DNA from: Trematomus loennbergii | Lineage: Eukaryota; Chordata; Actinopteri; Perciformes; Nototheniidae | Length of the DNA stretch: 64,000 nucleotides | Direction: 5' to 3' | NCBI GenBank assembly: GCA_012861695.1 | Contig: JAAOOA010000010.1 | Span: 374,501-438,500, forward strand | In this document: one piece after another, positions 35,403 to 46,108 of the stretch | Layout: every line of letters begins with the position of its first letter | Position numbering within the stretch: position 1 is the stretch's first letter | Translations under genes and position numbers: made by a program | Notes under the pieces: generated by a model | Database searches by the model: none | What the model was told of the DNA's origin: nothing | Seen by the model: only the letters and a program-made list of their open reading frames with translations

Positions 35403-36668
35403 CTACTCCATTTGTCTCATAGGTCTCCCATAATCAAGACATTCCTCAGGCGGGTGCAGTGATACTTCTTCATGGTTTTCTGCGTGATGTGTTGTGTCTT
35501 TCTCCTGTTTTGATTCTTCTAGTCGCTTGTCCTTGGCAGAGGGAACAGATTGATGACGCAGGCAGTTGAATATGTTAGAGATAAACAATTGTAGTCCTGC
35601 CTTGTTCAGGCAAACTCCATCTGCCTTAGAAATATGTCTGCTGTCCCAGAAAAAGTTAAAATTGTCAATAAAATGGACAGAATGGTCAGTACAGGTAGTT
35701 GAAAGCCACGTGTTCAGTGCAAACAATCTGCTGAATCTCTCCACTCCTCTTCTGTCTGGCGGTAGAGGGCCACTGATGAACACCTCCGCATTTAGAGAGC
35801 TGACCGTTTCCAACAGACATTTAAAGTCTTCTTTCAGCACTTCTGACTGTTGTTTCACAACATCATTTGTTCCAATGTGCAGTACCACATTTTTCACAGT
35901 CGGATGTTCAGCCCCAATATGCAGGATCTTCTCAGCCAAGTCAGAGACCATATTCTTGGGAAAACAGAGTACTTTGGTGTTGTTCTTACTACACAGACTT
36001 TTTGCATCTCTTACAGCAGAGTCACCCACAATCAGAGTTTCAGGCCTAGTCATTAGCTTTCCCTCTAGCCTTTTACTTTTGGAGTAGCTATTGGTCCTTA
36101 CCCTGCTGTGTGAAGAGGACAGGTTATCCAGGTCATCAGAAAGAGATCTCCGGTTCTGTGTCAGTGGAGCGTATCTGTTCTGGATTGGCACACTTGGTGA
36201 TTTAGGAGGATTGTTTGTAGTTCTCCCTTTAGCAGCTGTCCACGGCTGTTTCCTAGTATAAACAGGGGTTGAAGAGGTGCTCTTCCTGGGTGATAACAAT
36301 GCAGGCCAGCCGGTCGCATCACAGATTTCAGAGCGCTGGGCTCTGCCTGTTATTCGTCCTCCAAAATCCCATGGAAATGGTTTACTCTTAGGCTTTGCAC
36401 CCAGAGAGTTCCAGGGAGGACTACCACTTGTAGATTTATTACCCGGTACACAGCCCTCCTGTTCCTTGGAATCCTTGTAGCTGCTAACTAGCTGTGAGTT
36501 AGCATGCCCTTGTCCATTCTTTTGCAACACTGGTAAAGTGGTGTCATTCCCACATAGTCCATTCACTTCCACGTTAACAACTGTGTGTTCCAACTGTTGC
36601 ATTTTCATTTCCAACAAGGCCATCTTCTGTAGAAGTTTGTGGAAGTCATCTGTAGAGAACGGAGGCAT
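35403..36668 (-). CDS. LINE ORF1 with SGNH/esterase domain
   Basis: 421 codons, uninterrupted, starting at ATG 36668. Residues about 8-35 can form a short coiled coil. The middle is basic and low complexity, with NRYAPLTQ at 165-172. From about 208 an SGNH/GDSL-hydrolase-like domain follows: TLIVGDSAVRD (Ser217), VVLHIGTNDV (Asn268) and ISGPLPPDRR (about 298-307). The last block is D350-G-V-C353, where the catalytic His of DxxH is replaced by Cys. CR1/L2-type LINEs are known to carry an esterase-like ORF1, thought to act in RNP formation. The His loss suggests an inactive enzyme in this copy. Confidence 0.8.
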   Translation of the reverse strand: MPPFSTDDFHKLLQKMALLEMKMQQLEHTVVNVEVNGLCGNDTTLPVLQKNGQGHANSQLVSSYKDSKEQEGCVPGNKSTSGSPPWNSLGAKPKSKPFPWDFGGRITGRAQRSEICDATGWPALLSPRKSTSSTPVYTRKQPWTAAKGRTTNNPPKSPSVPIQNRYAPLTQNRRSLSDDLDNLSSSHSRVRTNSYSKSKRLEGKLMTRPETLIVGDSAVRDAKSLCSKNNTKVLCFPKNMVSDLAEKILHIGAEHPTVKNVVLHIGTNDVVKQQSEVLKEDFKCLLETVSSLNAEVFISGPLPPDRRGVERFSRLFALNTWLSTTCTDHSVHFIDNFNFFWDSRHISKADGVCLNKAGLQLFISNIFNCLRHQSVPSAKDKRLEESKQEKDTTHHAENHEEVSLHPPEECLDYGRPMRQME

Positions 36669-36698
36669 TTTGCTGCTAACTAGCTTAAGCTAAATAGT

Positions 36699-37316
36699 CA
36701 ACACAGTCTCACAGCATTTCGTGTTATAGTCACGAAATTAATCTATTGATTCGTGTTCACCAACACGATTTCGCCATTTTTTTCGTGTCACACAGAACGA
36801 TTTTAAAAGCAATGTAAATAATAACAAATTAGAAGGAAAAAGACATTTAAAAAAATACAGATTTAAGTATTCTGACACAGAACGATTTTAGAAGCAATGT
36901 ATTTATATTGGTAGTATGTTTCATACCTGCACCAAATAATAAGAAATTAGAAGGAAAAAAAGATGACATAAAATACAGATTTCAGTATTCTGAGGCTCTG
37001 AGCCATTTCTTTTCCTCACTGACGGCAAAAAAACTCTGACATTATACAATTTCAAATAAAAGGGATAGGGTTAGGCTTAGGGTAAGATATTGAGTAAGAA
37101 CATGTTTTTATGAACCACACAGCTTCTGGTCTTCCAAGACCCGACCGGACAAAAACACGTGTTGCAGGCACGAAAAATACTACTAATAGAAATACATTGC
37201 ATTTAAAATCGTTCTGTGTGACACGAAAAAAAGGTGAAAATCGTGTTGGTGAACACGAATCAATAGATTAAATTAATTTCGTGACTAATAACACGAAATG
37301 CCGTGAGACTGGGTTG
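36699..37316. mobile_element. F3: 618-bp inverted-repeat element
   Basis: CAACACAGTCTCACAGCATT and, at the right end on the complement, CAACCCAGTCTCACGGCATT. Inverted arms continue through TCACGAAATTAAT and ATTCGTGTTCACCAACACG. Flanks are AAATAGT (36692-36698 and 37317-37323). Two direct copies of ACAGAACGATTTTA+AAGCAATGTA lie inside. It shares the CAAC-GTCTCAC terminus with F1 and F2. Confidence 0.8.
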
Positions 37317-37323
37317 AAATAGT

Positions 37324-38089
37324 ATGCATTACCAGGATTTAGCTGTTGCTAGGCCACGCTACTGTAAGACTGAGGTCGTCGTAAAAATATTGAAATATGG
37401 CTGAAACCCCCGTCTATTTACGAAGAATAACTGTCCCAGTGATAAGTTAATGTCCAGGAGCCACTGCTCAAAGTTTTCAGAAAATTCAAATAGGAAAATC
37501 AGCATAAAAAAGTAAGCAGAGGCAAGAGCAAGCAGAAAAGCGTCTGCACTGTAAGAAAGCAGTAAGCGGATCTTTTCCTGCCGTATGCCTGGCCATCTTT
37601 CCTGCCGTATGCCTGACAATCTGTTTAAAGTGATCGACAGATAAGAGAATAACCACATTTGATAACATGAATAACTATCAAAGGTTTAAACTTGAAAAGT
37701 CAATTGGTCAATTTACCCCCAGATGGCTCAATTTACCCCTTGGCGCAGATCAATTTACCCTTTAGATGAGGCAAGTTAAGCCACAAGACGGCCCTTTGTG
37801 ATAGCATTATTTCCATTTTGATTGACAGAACACATCCTGAAGGAAAGGTTGTTGTTGTCATTTGACTTCTATCTAATTTTCCTTGCCTAGAGGACAACAT
37901 AAGTAAAATTGGCTCATCTTTCCCCACTCTCCCCTATAAATATTATGTAATTCTGCTAAGTGCTAACAACAAGTGATTGAGGCACTTCATCATCATCATG
38001 TTGCAGCTAGCTGTGGTTCCTCTGTTCTCCATCCAGCCAGCCTCTCCTCAGCCTCTGTAATAAAGCGTTCCTGCTACCAGAAGCATTAT
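37324..38089. other. Noncoding; possible LINE 5' flank
   Basis: No gene recognised. 37324-37680 may still be the 5' region of the L2 LINE or its flank. 37690-37940 is the inverted relative of the 13425 repeat (CAATTTACCCC, CCCCACTCTCCCCTAT). Confidence 0.4.
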
Positions 38090-38096
38090 GCCTAGC

Positions 38097-41000
38097 CAAC
38101 ACACTCTCACTCCCTAAGCGTCCAGGAGCGACGCTTGGTCAGGGTCCCGTGGCGTCCAGTTGTGACGCGCCGAGTCTCCTTCAGCTTCATAAACGGACGC
38201 AAAGAGCTTTCAACTGATTGCAATGTATTCCCATCGGCGGCGGTATTTGACGCTTAGGGAAGCACGGCTTTCGTTTATGTCGGAGGCTGTTAAAGGCAAT
38301 GTGAGCGTCCATTCCCATTGGATAACGGAGAATTGTACACCCGGAAGTAAGTATTCCCCTTACTGTCGATTGATTTGACAGTGATATCTCCACTACTCAT
38401 CAACTCAAAAACACCAGATTAAACAACATTGATAGGTTTTAGTGTGTGTACAATGCTTTTGTCACGTTTTCCCCTTCAATTCTGAGAAACAAGTCGTTTT
38501 CTATGAGTTTTGGATGGCCGAAGACATTATATTACCCACAATCCTCTGTAGCAACCATAGACTGTATACAAAAATTAAATAATACATTATTCCGAGTGTG
38601 CTTGCTTTTCTCTTTGAAAGTCATCACATAACGCATTGTAATACACATTTCGGCTGCATTAAATATGACATATCTGCCGTAGTTAACTCTATTTATAGAG
38701 CCCTGATGACAAGACTTCTAGACAAACAGGACCTGCCGCCAAAACTGAAAACTTGACGTGGATCTTAAATATATAAGCAATTAAATAACATCTTACATTT
38801 CTTTTCACACAATACGTCTCCTTGCAGTATCAACACTAATTCGGCTGACTTTTATATTTGATCCAATTGGTAGATAGGCTGTATTTACGCCATAACGGTG
38901 CACAGCTGATAGAAAGGGACACCTACTGGTTAAAGCACGTTATTGCATTTTATAATTGTATTATTAGATATTAATAGGATCCCTATAAAGTATATTCTTT
39001 ACTCGTCGTTATTCTCTACTAATAGTTAATTAAAGACTGTATATAATGACTATTTTGCACATCCCTTTCAAGATTTCAAGATTTTCTAAGGTTTATTGAC
39101 ATATCATATTATACACAACTACGGTGTAGTTATGCAATGAATGAAAAACTTGGGTCGCAGGTTCCTCAACAGTGCATTACAAGACATCTATCAATATGTG
39201 TGTACCTCCACCATTACATTGTCATATTCTGCACATTTCTTATACTATCTACATACATCTTATAAGAGTATAATACATATGTATAATATCAGTTAAAATA
39301 AGTGCTTAACCTGTTACGCACCATCCGCCCGGTACCGGGCGGATAAACGCGTCATTTGCAGGAAACAACGTCTAAGGAATCTTAATATTTAATAAAACTA
39401 TGAATGCTTTATATCCATGTAACGGGAAGAAACTCAGCTAACTGATCTTTTTAATTTTTTTTCTCCAAAAAAACCCACAATGCTAGCACTCAGCCTCTGA
39501 ATTAGCCACGAGCGAAAAAATGTAACCTAAAACGGCACTTAAACTCACAATAACTCCCTTATTACTTATCCTAGATGCACAGCCAACCACTCGTTTTTGG
39601 TGTCCTGGAGACACTGAATCTAGTGGTGCCCACCGCAACACTCAGTGATAAACATTTGCGATGCTATAAACGAAAGCGTACATCATAACATGTGGAGCTA
39701 AGTAGCTAGAAACGCTAACATGGCTTACCTTGGTCGAAACTGGTCTTCAATGGCATTAAAACGATAAAAAAACGATGCTGGAGTTAATCCATAGGTTCAT
39801 CCAATGTATCTGTCTCCTCTTTGAAATTATTTCTGATAATCCATAAGCAATAAAACTGCTTTTTCGTTTCCAAATGCCAGAGCTAGAAATCCTTCACTCT
39901 GCTGCACATTTACATGCGCGCAGCCCCCACCTTTTCTCTTCACAATGTGTGTGTGTGGGAGCCTCCCCCTTCGATTCTATTGGCTCTAACGGTCAGAAAG
40001 AGGTGTCAACCATCCAAATCGACAAGGGGGGCCAGAGATATGGAAAAAAAACATTTTCACCCAAATCACCTCAGAGGTGGGGTGGTTTTGGCTAAACCTC
40101 TCTAAAAAGGTCAAATGTCACTTGTTTTGCATCAATCTTGATACAGGGTACTTATTATATGTTGTACTTTGGATTCCTAAAGCTTTTAGTCTACTAACCC
40201 ATCATCCAAGGGTAGTTTTCACTATCTGTAAAAAAGAATTTTTGGACGGACACTATAATTTACAGTTTTTTACTATGTAAAATCTGAATTTTCTTTCAAA
40301 TAAAAAACATTTATATTGATTCTGACACTTCTACATCCAACTCACAGATGTAACCTTGCTTTGATAAAAGAAATTATTCATATAACCCTTTTAGAAGTTA
40401 AGTTGTAGTCATTTGTTTTGGGCATGTCATTTTAGAGCCTGAAACATGAAAAACAGGCTTGGTGCTTAACAGGTTAAACATAGTTAACATTGCAGGAAAG
40501 CAATATATTAGACGTTAAGTACTTTGTCAGGCTTAATATTTAGCAGGTCCTGTTTGTCTAGAAGTCTTGTCATCAGGGCTCTATAAATAGAGTTAACTAC
40601 GGCAGATATGTCATATTTAATGCAGCCGAAACGTGTATTACAATGCCGTTATGTGATGACTTTCAAAGAGAAAAGCAAGCAGACTCGGAATAATGTATTA
40701 TTTAATTTTTTTATACAGTCTATGGTTGCTACAGAGGATTGTGGGTAATGTAATGTCTTCGGCCATCCAAAACTCATAGAAAACGACTTGTTTCTCAGAA
40801 TTGAAGGGGAAAACGTGACAAAAGCATTGTACACACACTAAAACCTATCAATGTTGTTTAATTAACAAGGATAATCTGGTGTTTTTGAGTTGATGAGTAG
40901 TGGAGATATCACTGTCAAATCATTCCACAGTAAGGGGAATACTTACTTCCGGGTGTACAATTCTCCATTATCCAATGGGAATGGACGCTCACATTGCCTT

Positions 41001-41195
41001 TAACAGCCTCCGACACAAACGAATGCCGTGCTTCCTGAGCGTCAAATCCCGCCGCAGATGGGAATACATTGCAATCAGTTGAAAGCTCTTTGCGTCCGTT
41101 TATGAAGCTGAAGGAGCCTCGGCGCACCACAACTGGACGCCACGGGACCCTGACCAAGCGTCGCTCCTGGACGCTTAGGGAGTGAGAGTGTGTTG
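38097..41195. mobile_element. F2: 3.1-kb inverted-repeat element
   Basis: Termini CAACACACTCTCACTCCC (38097) and the exact complement ending 41195 are flanked by GCCTAGC (38090-38096 and 41196-41202). Inverted arms run about 630 bp (38097-38730 and 40540-41195) and include repeated CGTCC/GGACGC motifs near the ends. The arm segment AAAGGCAATGTGAGCGTCC and the interior are homologous to F1. P5 is inserted in the loop. A roughly 60-codon frame is mirrored at 38446-38631 and 40649-40834; it is not called as a gene. Confidence 0.8.
39310..40473. mobile_element. piggyBac-like element P5
   Basis: CCTGTTACGCACCATCC to GGTGCTTAACAGG (1164 bp) between TTAAs (39306-39309 and 40474-40477). The homologous place in F1 (about 17070-17095, complement AAGTGCTTCAACATAGTTAAC) is uninterrupted, which identifies it as an insertion. 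Confidence 0.8.
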
Positions 41196-41202
41196 GCCTA
41201 GC

Positions 41203-42629
41203 ATGTATAATATCATCACACTCTGTTTTCTTCTCATTCCACATACATTCAGGTCCGAACTAAGCAACAGTGGGAGAATGTATTGTAATGAATACCAAAG
41301 CAAAGCACTAAGAGGTCTTTTTTCTTTTCTTGGGGCTCTTAAGGAATATGGATTCGAATGAGGGCAGGATCAGACCTGCTGCGGTTTTAATATGTATGAA
41401 TCTTTTCATATGCATGGAGCCCGCTCCTTTATCTGCAGGTGAGGATCAGGCTGCCCTGCTGACTCTGGTGAACAGCACATTAGGATATTTTAGGCCTGTG
41501 CTGGGCTAAAATATATGTTATATTCCTCAATACTATTAATCATTATGGACGTCATGTTTATAACTGATGCATAATGCAAGTTAATCATATTTGATATTCA
41601 TTCTACTACACTTCCAAAGTTGTAAGGACTATGTTTCACAACATTTAAAAACTATTGATTATAGACATGACAGAATAGTTATTGGAATATGAAAATGAAG
41701 TTAGATGTTGTCGTAGTAAGCTGGAACAGTATTTGGATTGGTCAGTTATCCTTGTGTCATTATGTGTCGAGCTGAGCCTTCTGCACTTACCTGGACCAAA
41801 TCATCTGGCTATTTCCAGATGGATGATGTCTGGAGGATGGTAAGTATGCTGAACAACAATACTTATTCATCATTGAACATAATTATTTACTGGGCTTTTT
41901 ATCTATAAATTGCTTGAATTTTTCTCTGCATCAGGTAATGTCGGAAGGCAAACTTTTAAAATGCACTGCCTCATCACCACTAAGCACAAAGTCAAACTGA
42001 GTCTGATAGGAGGCATCTATCTAATAACTTTTAGAGAGTCTGATTTATCTCATTCATGTGCGCTAGAGACAACAGCAAGTCAGCTGGCTTATAGCAACGT
42101 GTCAGACGTGCATCGTCTCAACCGGTAGCTGCAGAAAGACTCTAAGGTCAAATAAGTAATACATCCAAAAACATTTAACACAGGATTTCCTGTTTACAAG
42201 ACACAAGACCTCTGAGGAAAAAGTGTGCAGTTTAAATAATTTTCTAAAATAAATAGTAAAGTATTATTATTATTTATTCTATTCTTCAAGGCTGTGGTTA
42301 AATATATATACATTTACATTAACAACCTCTGCAGTTTCAAACTAGCATTGGGATTAATTTCTCCCTCTTAAGCGACACCCCCTACAATGTTTTTTTCTTT
42401 AAAAGCAAAATAAAATAAAATAAATTTAAAGTAGAAAACCTGGATTTTACATTGTTTTCGTCTGTAATCATACTCTGTGGTCTCCAACCTGCACAATGCT
42501 CTCAAGTGTTTGTGTAACAGCTGTGTATCTAAAATGCTACTGGTTTCTATCAGTAGACTGTTCAGCTGTATTGCAACCGAAGGAAAATTAGACATTGTTT
42601 GGTCAGAGAGAAGAACGCTAATTCTCACA
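41203..42629. other. Unique noncoding DNA
   Basis: No gene or repeat end recognised. 41385-41500 (CTTTTCATATGCATGGAGC and onward) has a non-repetitive, enhancer-like look, but nothing decisive. Confidence 0.45.
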
Positions 42630-42745
42630 CACTGAAAAACCTGAAACGTTGACTTTAATTAAGTGTAGTGTCAACAGACAACACATGTCTAACCCTAACC
42701 TTAACTGTATTAGGTTAGTTGAAAACAATAATATTAAGTTTAACC
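42630..42745. mobile_element. MITE, left half
   Basis: CACTGAAAAACCTGAAACG and TTGACTTTAATTAA are inverted at 56595-56628 (complement CACTGAAAAACTGAAACG). The two halves belong to one roughly 0.23 kb MITE opened by the 13.7 kb PLE block. The last 43 bp (42703-42745) are exactly repeated at 56476-56518. Confidence 0.75.
42703..42745 (+). repeat. 43-bp direct repeat flanking the PLE block (left)
   Basis: Identical to 56476-56518. With one mismatch the duplication extends a further roughly 15 bp left through CTAACCCTAACC. It is interpreted as the target duplication of the PLE insertion; PLEs make long, variable duplications. Confidence 0.85.
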
Positions 42746-42968
42746 CTCCCGGGTGAAGCAGCCACACTCTACCCACTGTCTATGAACAACATACCAACAC
42801 AACCAACACATAATTATCTCCATTATTTTTTTGACATACACACATTGCTTTTCCCCCTTCACTAGCCTATCAGAGCACGTTTAAGCATCCACCTATTGAA
42901 GCTTGGAGGCGGGACCTACCGCCCTTCTCCAACACTTCAAATAGCCTGATTTGTGTCTCACTCCTCTT

Positions 42969-43010
42969 AATCCTCTGAAGAAGCAACACCGTTTGCGAAA
43001 CGTTAGGATT
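42969..43010 (+). ncRNA. Candidate hammerhead ribozyme variant (helix III minimal)
   Basis: Helix I AATCCT (42969-42974) pairs with AGGATT (43005-43010). The core CTGAAGA (42975-42981) matches CUGANGA. Helix II GCAA/TTGC closes a CACCGT loop. The second core is GAAA (42997-43000) followed by CGTT. Cleavage would be predicted after GTT (43004). Helix III is reduced to AC/GU with no loop. Helix-III-deficient hammerheads that act as dimers are known from Penelope-like elements, and a PLE reverse transcriptase follows 120 bp downstream. Confidence 0.65.
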
Positions 43011-43130
43011 TTATGTCTCTCCGCTGTACAGTCCTTACTGGTATTTATCGAAACAAATTTTAAACTATTTATCTTTTATCTATACTTTTAAATTCGTGTT
43101 TTAAACATTAAAGGACTATTTTATTCGCTT

Positions 43131-44099
43131 GTGGGGGTTCTGCCCTTATGTGGGCTCCACTCTAACTGGCATAAAAATGATAAAAAAAGCATGATAAAAA
43201 AAAGACCAGATAAGGAATCACTACAATTATTAGAAATACATTTGACACGTAATGACTTTGAATTTAATGGAGATTTCTTTCTGCAGATTAAAGGCACTGC
43301 TATGGGAAAGAAGTTTGCACCGGCCTATGCGAACATTTTTATGGCAGAGTGGGAAACCTCTGCCCTGTCCTCCTGCCAAAAGACTCCCACATACTATTTC
43401 AGATATCTGGATGACATCTGGGGCGTGTGGTCTCACTCAAAGGAGGATTTTGATTTATTTGTTGTCACTCTGAATAACCACAACAAATCCATCTCACTAA
43501 AATCCATCACCAGCTACACCTCAGTGGATTTTCTGGACACCACCACATTCAAAGGAATTAACTTCCATAATACACACAAATTGGATGCTAAAGTATTTTT
43601 TAAAGAGACAGACACCCACGCCCTGCTCCACAAAACAAGCCACCATCCGAATCACACTTATGTGGGATTGGTTAAATCACAGCTTTTGAGGTTCCATAGA
43701 ATATGCAGTAACAGAGATGATTTCATAATGGCCACCAAAACGCTTTTTGGAGCATTGATCTCTAGAGGGTATACTCGTTCCTTTCTAAAAACATGCTTTG
43801 GAACGTTTCAACAGACGAAACCCGTTTTGGTCTCCTCCAAATTGCCTTTTATCACTACATATTCCCAGTCAGCTGTTAAATTAGTCAAAGCCATCAAATC
43901 CAACTTTCAAAACATTATAGGAAAAACTGACATTTTACAAGACCACAGTATAATTGCAGCGTTTAGGAAACAGAAACCTGCAGTCTTACTTGGTCAAAGC
44001 AAAGATACAACCCATATTGACCCCAAATTCCAGGGGTCACGGGGATTTTTTTCAGCAACAAATCTGGTTGCGCAGCAAATCAAACAACAATGTTTATAA
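43131..44099 (+). pseudogene. PLE unit 1, reverse transcriptase C-terminal half
   Basis: 322-codon frame whose RT homology starts near residue 28. It contains FEFNGDFFLQIKGTAMGKKF (residues about 43-62), APAYANIFMAEWE, YFRYLDDIWGVW (catalytic YLDD at 92-95), SVDFLDTTTF and ALLHKTSHHPNHTYVG. GTAMG and a Y/FLDD box with FLDTT downstream are hallmarks of Penelope-like RTs. RT motifs before this (KPADKG, PKIHK, RPIVS) are missing, so the unit is 5'-deleted behind its ribozyme. The endonuclease follows in another frame. Confidence 0.85.
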
Positions 44100-44193
44100 A
44101 ACACAGGATCTGGGCAGCCTACAATCTAAAGACTGTGTATACCTTATTACATGTAAACGTTGTGGACTACAGTATGTGGGTGAGACTGGTAAC
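44100..44193 (+). pseudogene. PLE unit 1, GIY-YIG endonuclease, 5' part
   Basis: The frame at 44131 reads DCVYLITCKRCGLQYVGETG and N. VYLI and YVG are the GIY and YIG blocks, with a CKRC pair between them as in PLE endonucleases. It is interrupted by an LTR after GN and resumes at 44971-45196. Confidence 0.8.
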
Positions 44194-44970
44194 TGTTAGA
44201 AATTAAAATCAATGTTTAATAGCATAATTTAGTCTAAAACATATCGTCAGTTTAAAAGCTGTTTTATTGTGAAAAAACCCGGAAGTTCTCAGGAAATCTC
44301 AATGCCAAGCTTTTATTCTGAAAATCCTTCATATCCGGTTAGCAGTTAGCATGTGGCTAATAATAATACGTTTTCTGAATGTAAAGTGAAAATGACATGG
44401 AGTGTTGCACCCCAAAACCTACGGACTTTAACACTACATCTATAGACGTCAAGATATTATTACTGCTGAATATTAAATGAAGGTAAAGTTGATCGTAAAG
44501 TGTTTTCACATACGTGAGTAGCTATGACGTCAGAGGGAGTTACCGTAAATGAGAACTGTGCCGTAGAGGTGTTTCTAGGATTTCTAAACTAACTATTACA
44601 GCTGTTTATAAGGTATTAAATAGAAGGTCATGACAGAGATAAGGAGGAGAAAAGGCTTAAGGAAGTAGGCAGGGAATACAGAATGTCGAAATCCTCTGTT
44701 TCACGCGATGTCAAACCATGCAGATGAGGAGGGCGGTCCCCCTATCTGCACAGCGGGAGAGAACGAGAAAAGTATAAAGGTGATCGGAAAGAACAACCCG
44801 CCCTCTTTTCTACGCTGCAGCCCCCTAGGGACAACACCGGCCTTACCTTATGCTTGTTCTTTAACCACGTTACTTAATTAAAGTACCAATTTGAACCTTT
44901 TCAGAGACTCCATTAGTCTCATTATTTTAAGTTTCTTTCCTGGGAGCGAGAAGATCACGATTTATCAATA
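44194..44970 (+). mobile_element. Solo LTR inside the PLE endonuclease
   Basis: Starts TGTTAGAAATTAAAATC; the right limit is near ATTTATCAATA. The 4-bp TAAC occurs on both sides (44190-44193 and 44971-44974), and the endonuclease reading resumes exactly there. GAAAAGTATAAAGG (44767) could be a TATA box for plus orientation. A partly matching fragment is at 63280-63362. No internal genes. Confidence 0.65.
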
Positions 44971-45196
44971 TAACACAATTTCTATACGATTCACTCAACA
45001 TAGATATAACATTTTGAGAAGAAAAAACACACTTACTCCATTAGTTACTCACTTCCTGCTCCATGGATGGCAATCCGTTCAAGCAGCGGTCCTGGAGTCC
45101 AACTCCAGATGGTCTGTGGCCCAGAGACGTAGATGTGAGAGGCTATGGATAGCCAGATTCGACACAGTGTATCCCAGGGGCCTGAATGAGAGATGA
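44971..45196 (+). pseudogene. PLE unit 1, GIY-YIG endonuclease, 3' part
   Basis: After the LTR the frame continues with IRFTQHRYNILRRKNT, TPLVTHFLLHG and RCERLWIARFDTVYPRGLNE, then stops at 45196. It aligns in order with the copy B endonuclease (TPLVTHFQQH, TPRGLND), confirming that it is the displaced half. Confidence 0.8.
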
Positions 45197-45352
45197 ACAT
45201 GCCTTGATGTGTGACAACGACGGAGAATGCATTCGATCCTGCCGCCGCTTCACGGTGACAGGATTCAACATTTATAACGCCTAACACAGCCAGTTCCTCT
45301 TGTTACCATGTCTGGTGTGTTTATTCTCTCTGATTAGACCCTCCAGAAAAAC

Positions 45353-45440
45353 GCGGGCTAAAATCCTTGATTATGCGGGCTAAAATCCTTGATTATGCGG
45401 GCTAAAATCCTTGATTATGCGGGCTAAAATCCTTGATTAT
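45353..45440. repeat. 22-bp tandem repeat, 4 copies
   Basis: Unit GCGGGCTAAAATCCTTGATT+AT, perfect copies, subterminal in the transposon. Confidence 0.95.
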
Positions 45441-45740
45441 GCGATTAAACATGCAGGGTTTTTATGTGATTTTATGCGGTGAAGTGCGAAATATGCGGGA
45501 GGCGGAAAAAAGGTGATTCTTCTCCCACACCCTGTTACTAGGCTACTACTGAATGAAAGTGAGCCCTTTTAAAGAGTTCCTATGATAAACAAGCATACTA
45601 GAAGCAAGCTACATCACAAAGTGTTATTTATGTATTTATATATGGGCTATTTTAATCACTCTCTCTCTCACACACACACACACACACTCTCTTCTCCGCC
45701 TCATTCTGTTTTCATTTACTCGTTCGTTATCTGACCAGCT

Positions 45741-45968
45741 TCAATCTTGTAGGCTACTTACCTCGTTTCTTGTAGCCCTCGAAAGGGTTTTGGAGGTTGA
45801 TGCCTCGGTGAACGTGAGTTGTTTGACTTTCTTGTCCGCAGCAGCAGAAAGTATTTTAGAATGTTTGAATGAATCAAAGTGGGTCGTCACCGTCGATTTT
45901 CTCTTATGCTCCAACACACAGTTGCACGGGGTGCAGAATAGTTTCCCCCCCACTTTCGTGCAAGACAT
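45741..45968 (-). pseudogene. CGGBP1-like zinc-finger fragment
   Basis: The minus-strand frame contains GGKLFCTPCNCVLEHKRKS, then TVTTHFDSFKHSKI: C-x2-C with a distal H-x5-H. This closely resembles the single finger of CGGBP1 and of related hAT transposase N-termini. Just upstream the natural frame (DVLHESGG) is offset by one base at a G run (complement of 45947-45953), so the start is frameshifted. The downstream transposase is missing. Confidence 0.6.
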
Positions 45969-46044
45969 CGGGGTACTGCTTTGCCCGGTCTTTAGCAGAA
46001 ATGTTCGTAGGCAAATGAGATGGATTCGATTTGTTCATCTTGGT

Positions 46045-46108
46045 CAGAGCCGTATAATAGTATATAATAATAATAGTATAATAGTATATAATAATCTATA
46101 TGGCGCTG
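46045..46108. mobile_element. 64-bp palindromic micro-insertion M2
   Basis: Left end CAGAGCCGTATAATAG equals the right terminus of M3. The right end, complement CAGCGCCATATAGAT, equals the left terminus of M3. Between them is only an AT-rich TATAATAATAG filler. The flanks ATCTTGGT (46037-46044) and ATCTTGTT (46109-46116) match at 7 of 8. It is read as an M3-family element reduced to its ends. Confidence 0.55.

Larger units (their letters stand above)
14036..36698 (-). mobile_element. L2/Maui-type LINE, split into three pieces
   Basis: One minus-strand non-LTR retrotransposon of about 4.5 kb of its own sequence. The pieces are 36698-32919 (5' region, ORF1, endonuclease, RT), 28385-27956 (RT C-terminal region) and 14357-14036 (last codons and 3' UTR). 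The protein continues in order across the breaks, and the 27956/14357 junction is explained by an 8-bp duplication GACAGAAA around F1. About 100 bp of the RT is missing between the first two pieces. The 3' UTR has the TTTATATAGCACCTTTCAAC and GCAATTCAAAGTGC strings (complement) of fish L2-like LINEs. ORF2 is frameshifted, so the copy is dead. Confidence 0.85.

Noticed and set aside
45353..45440. CRISPR-like array
   Set aside because: Units are contiguous 22-bp perfect repeats without spacers, subterminal in a eukaryotic DNA transposon.
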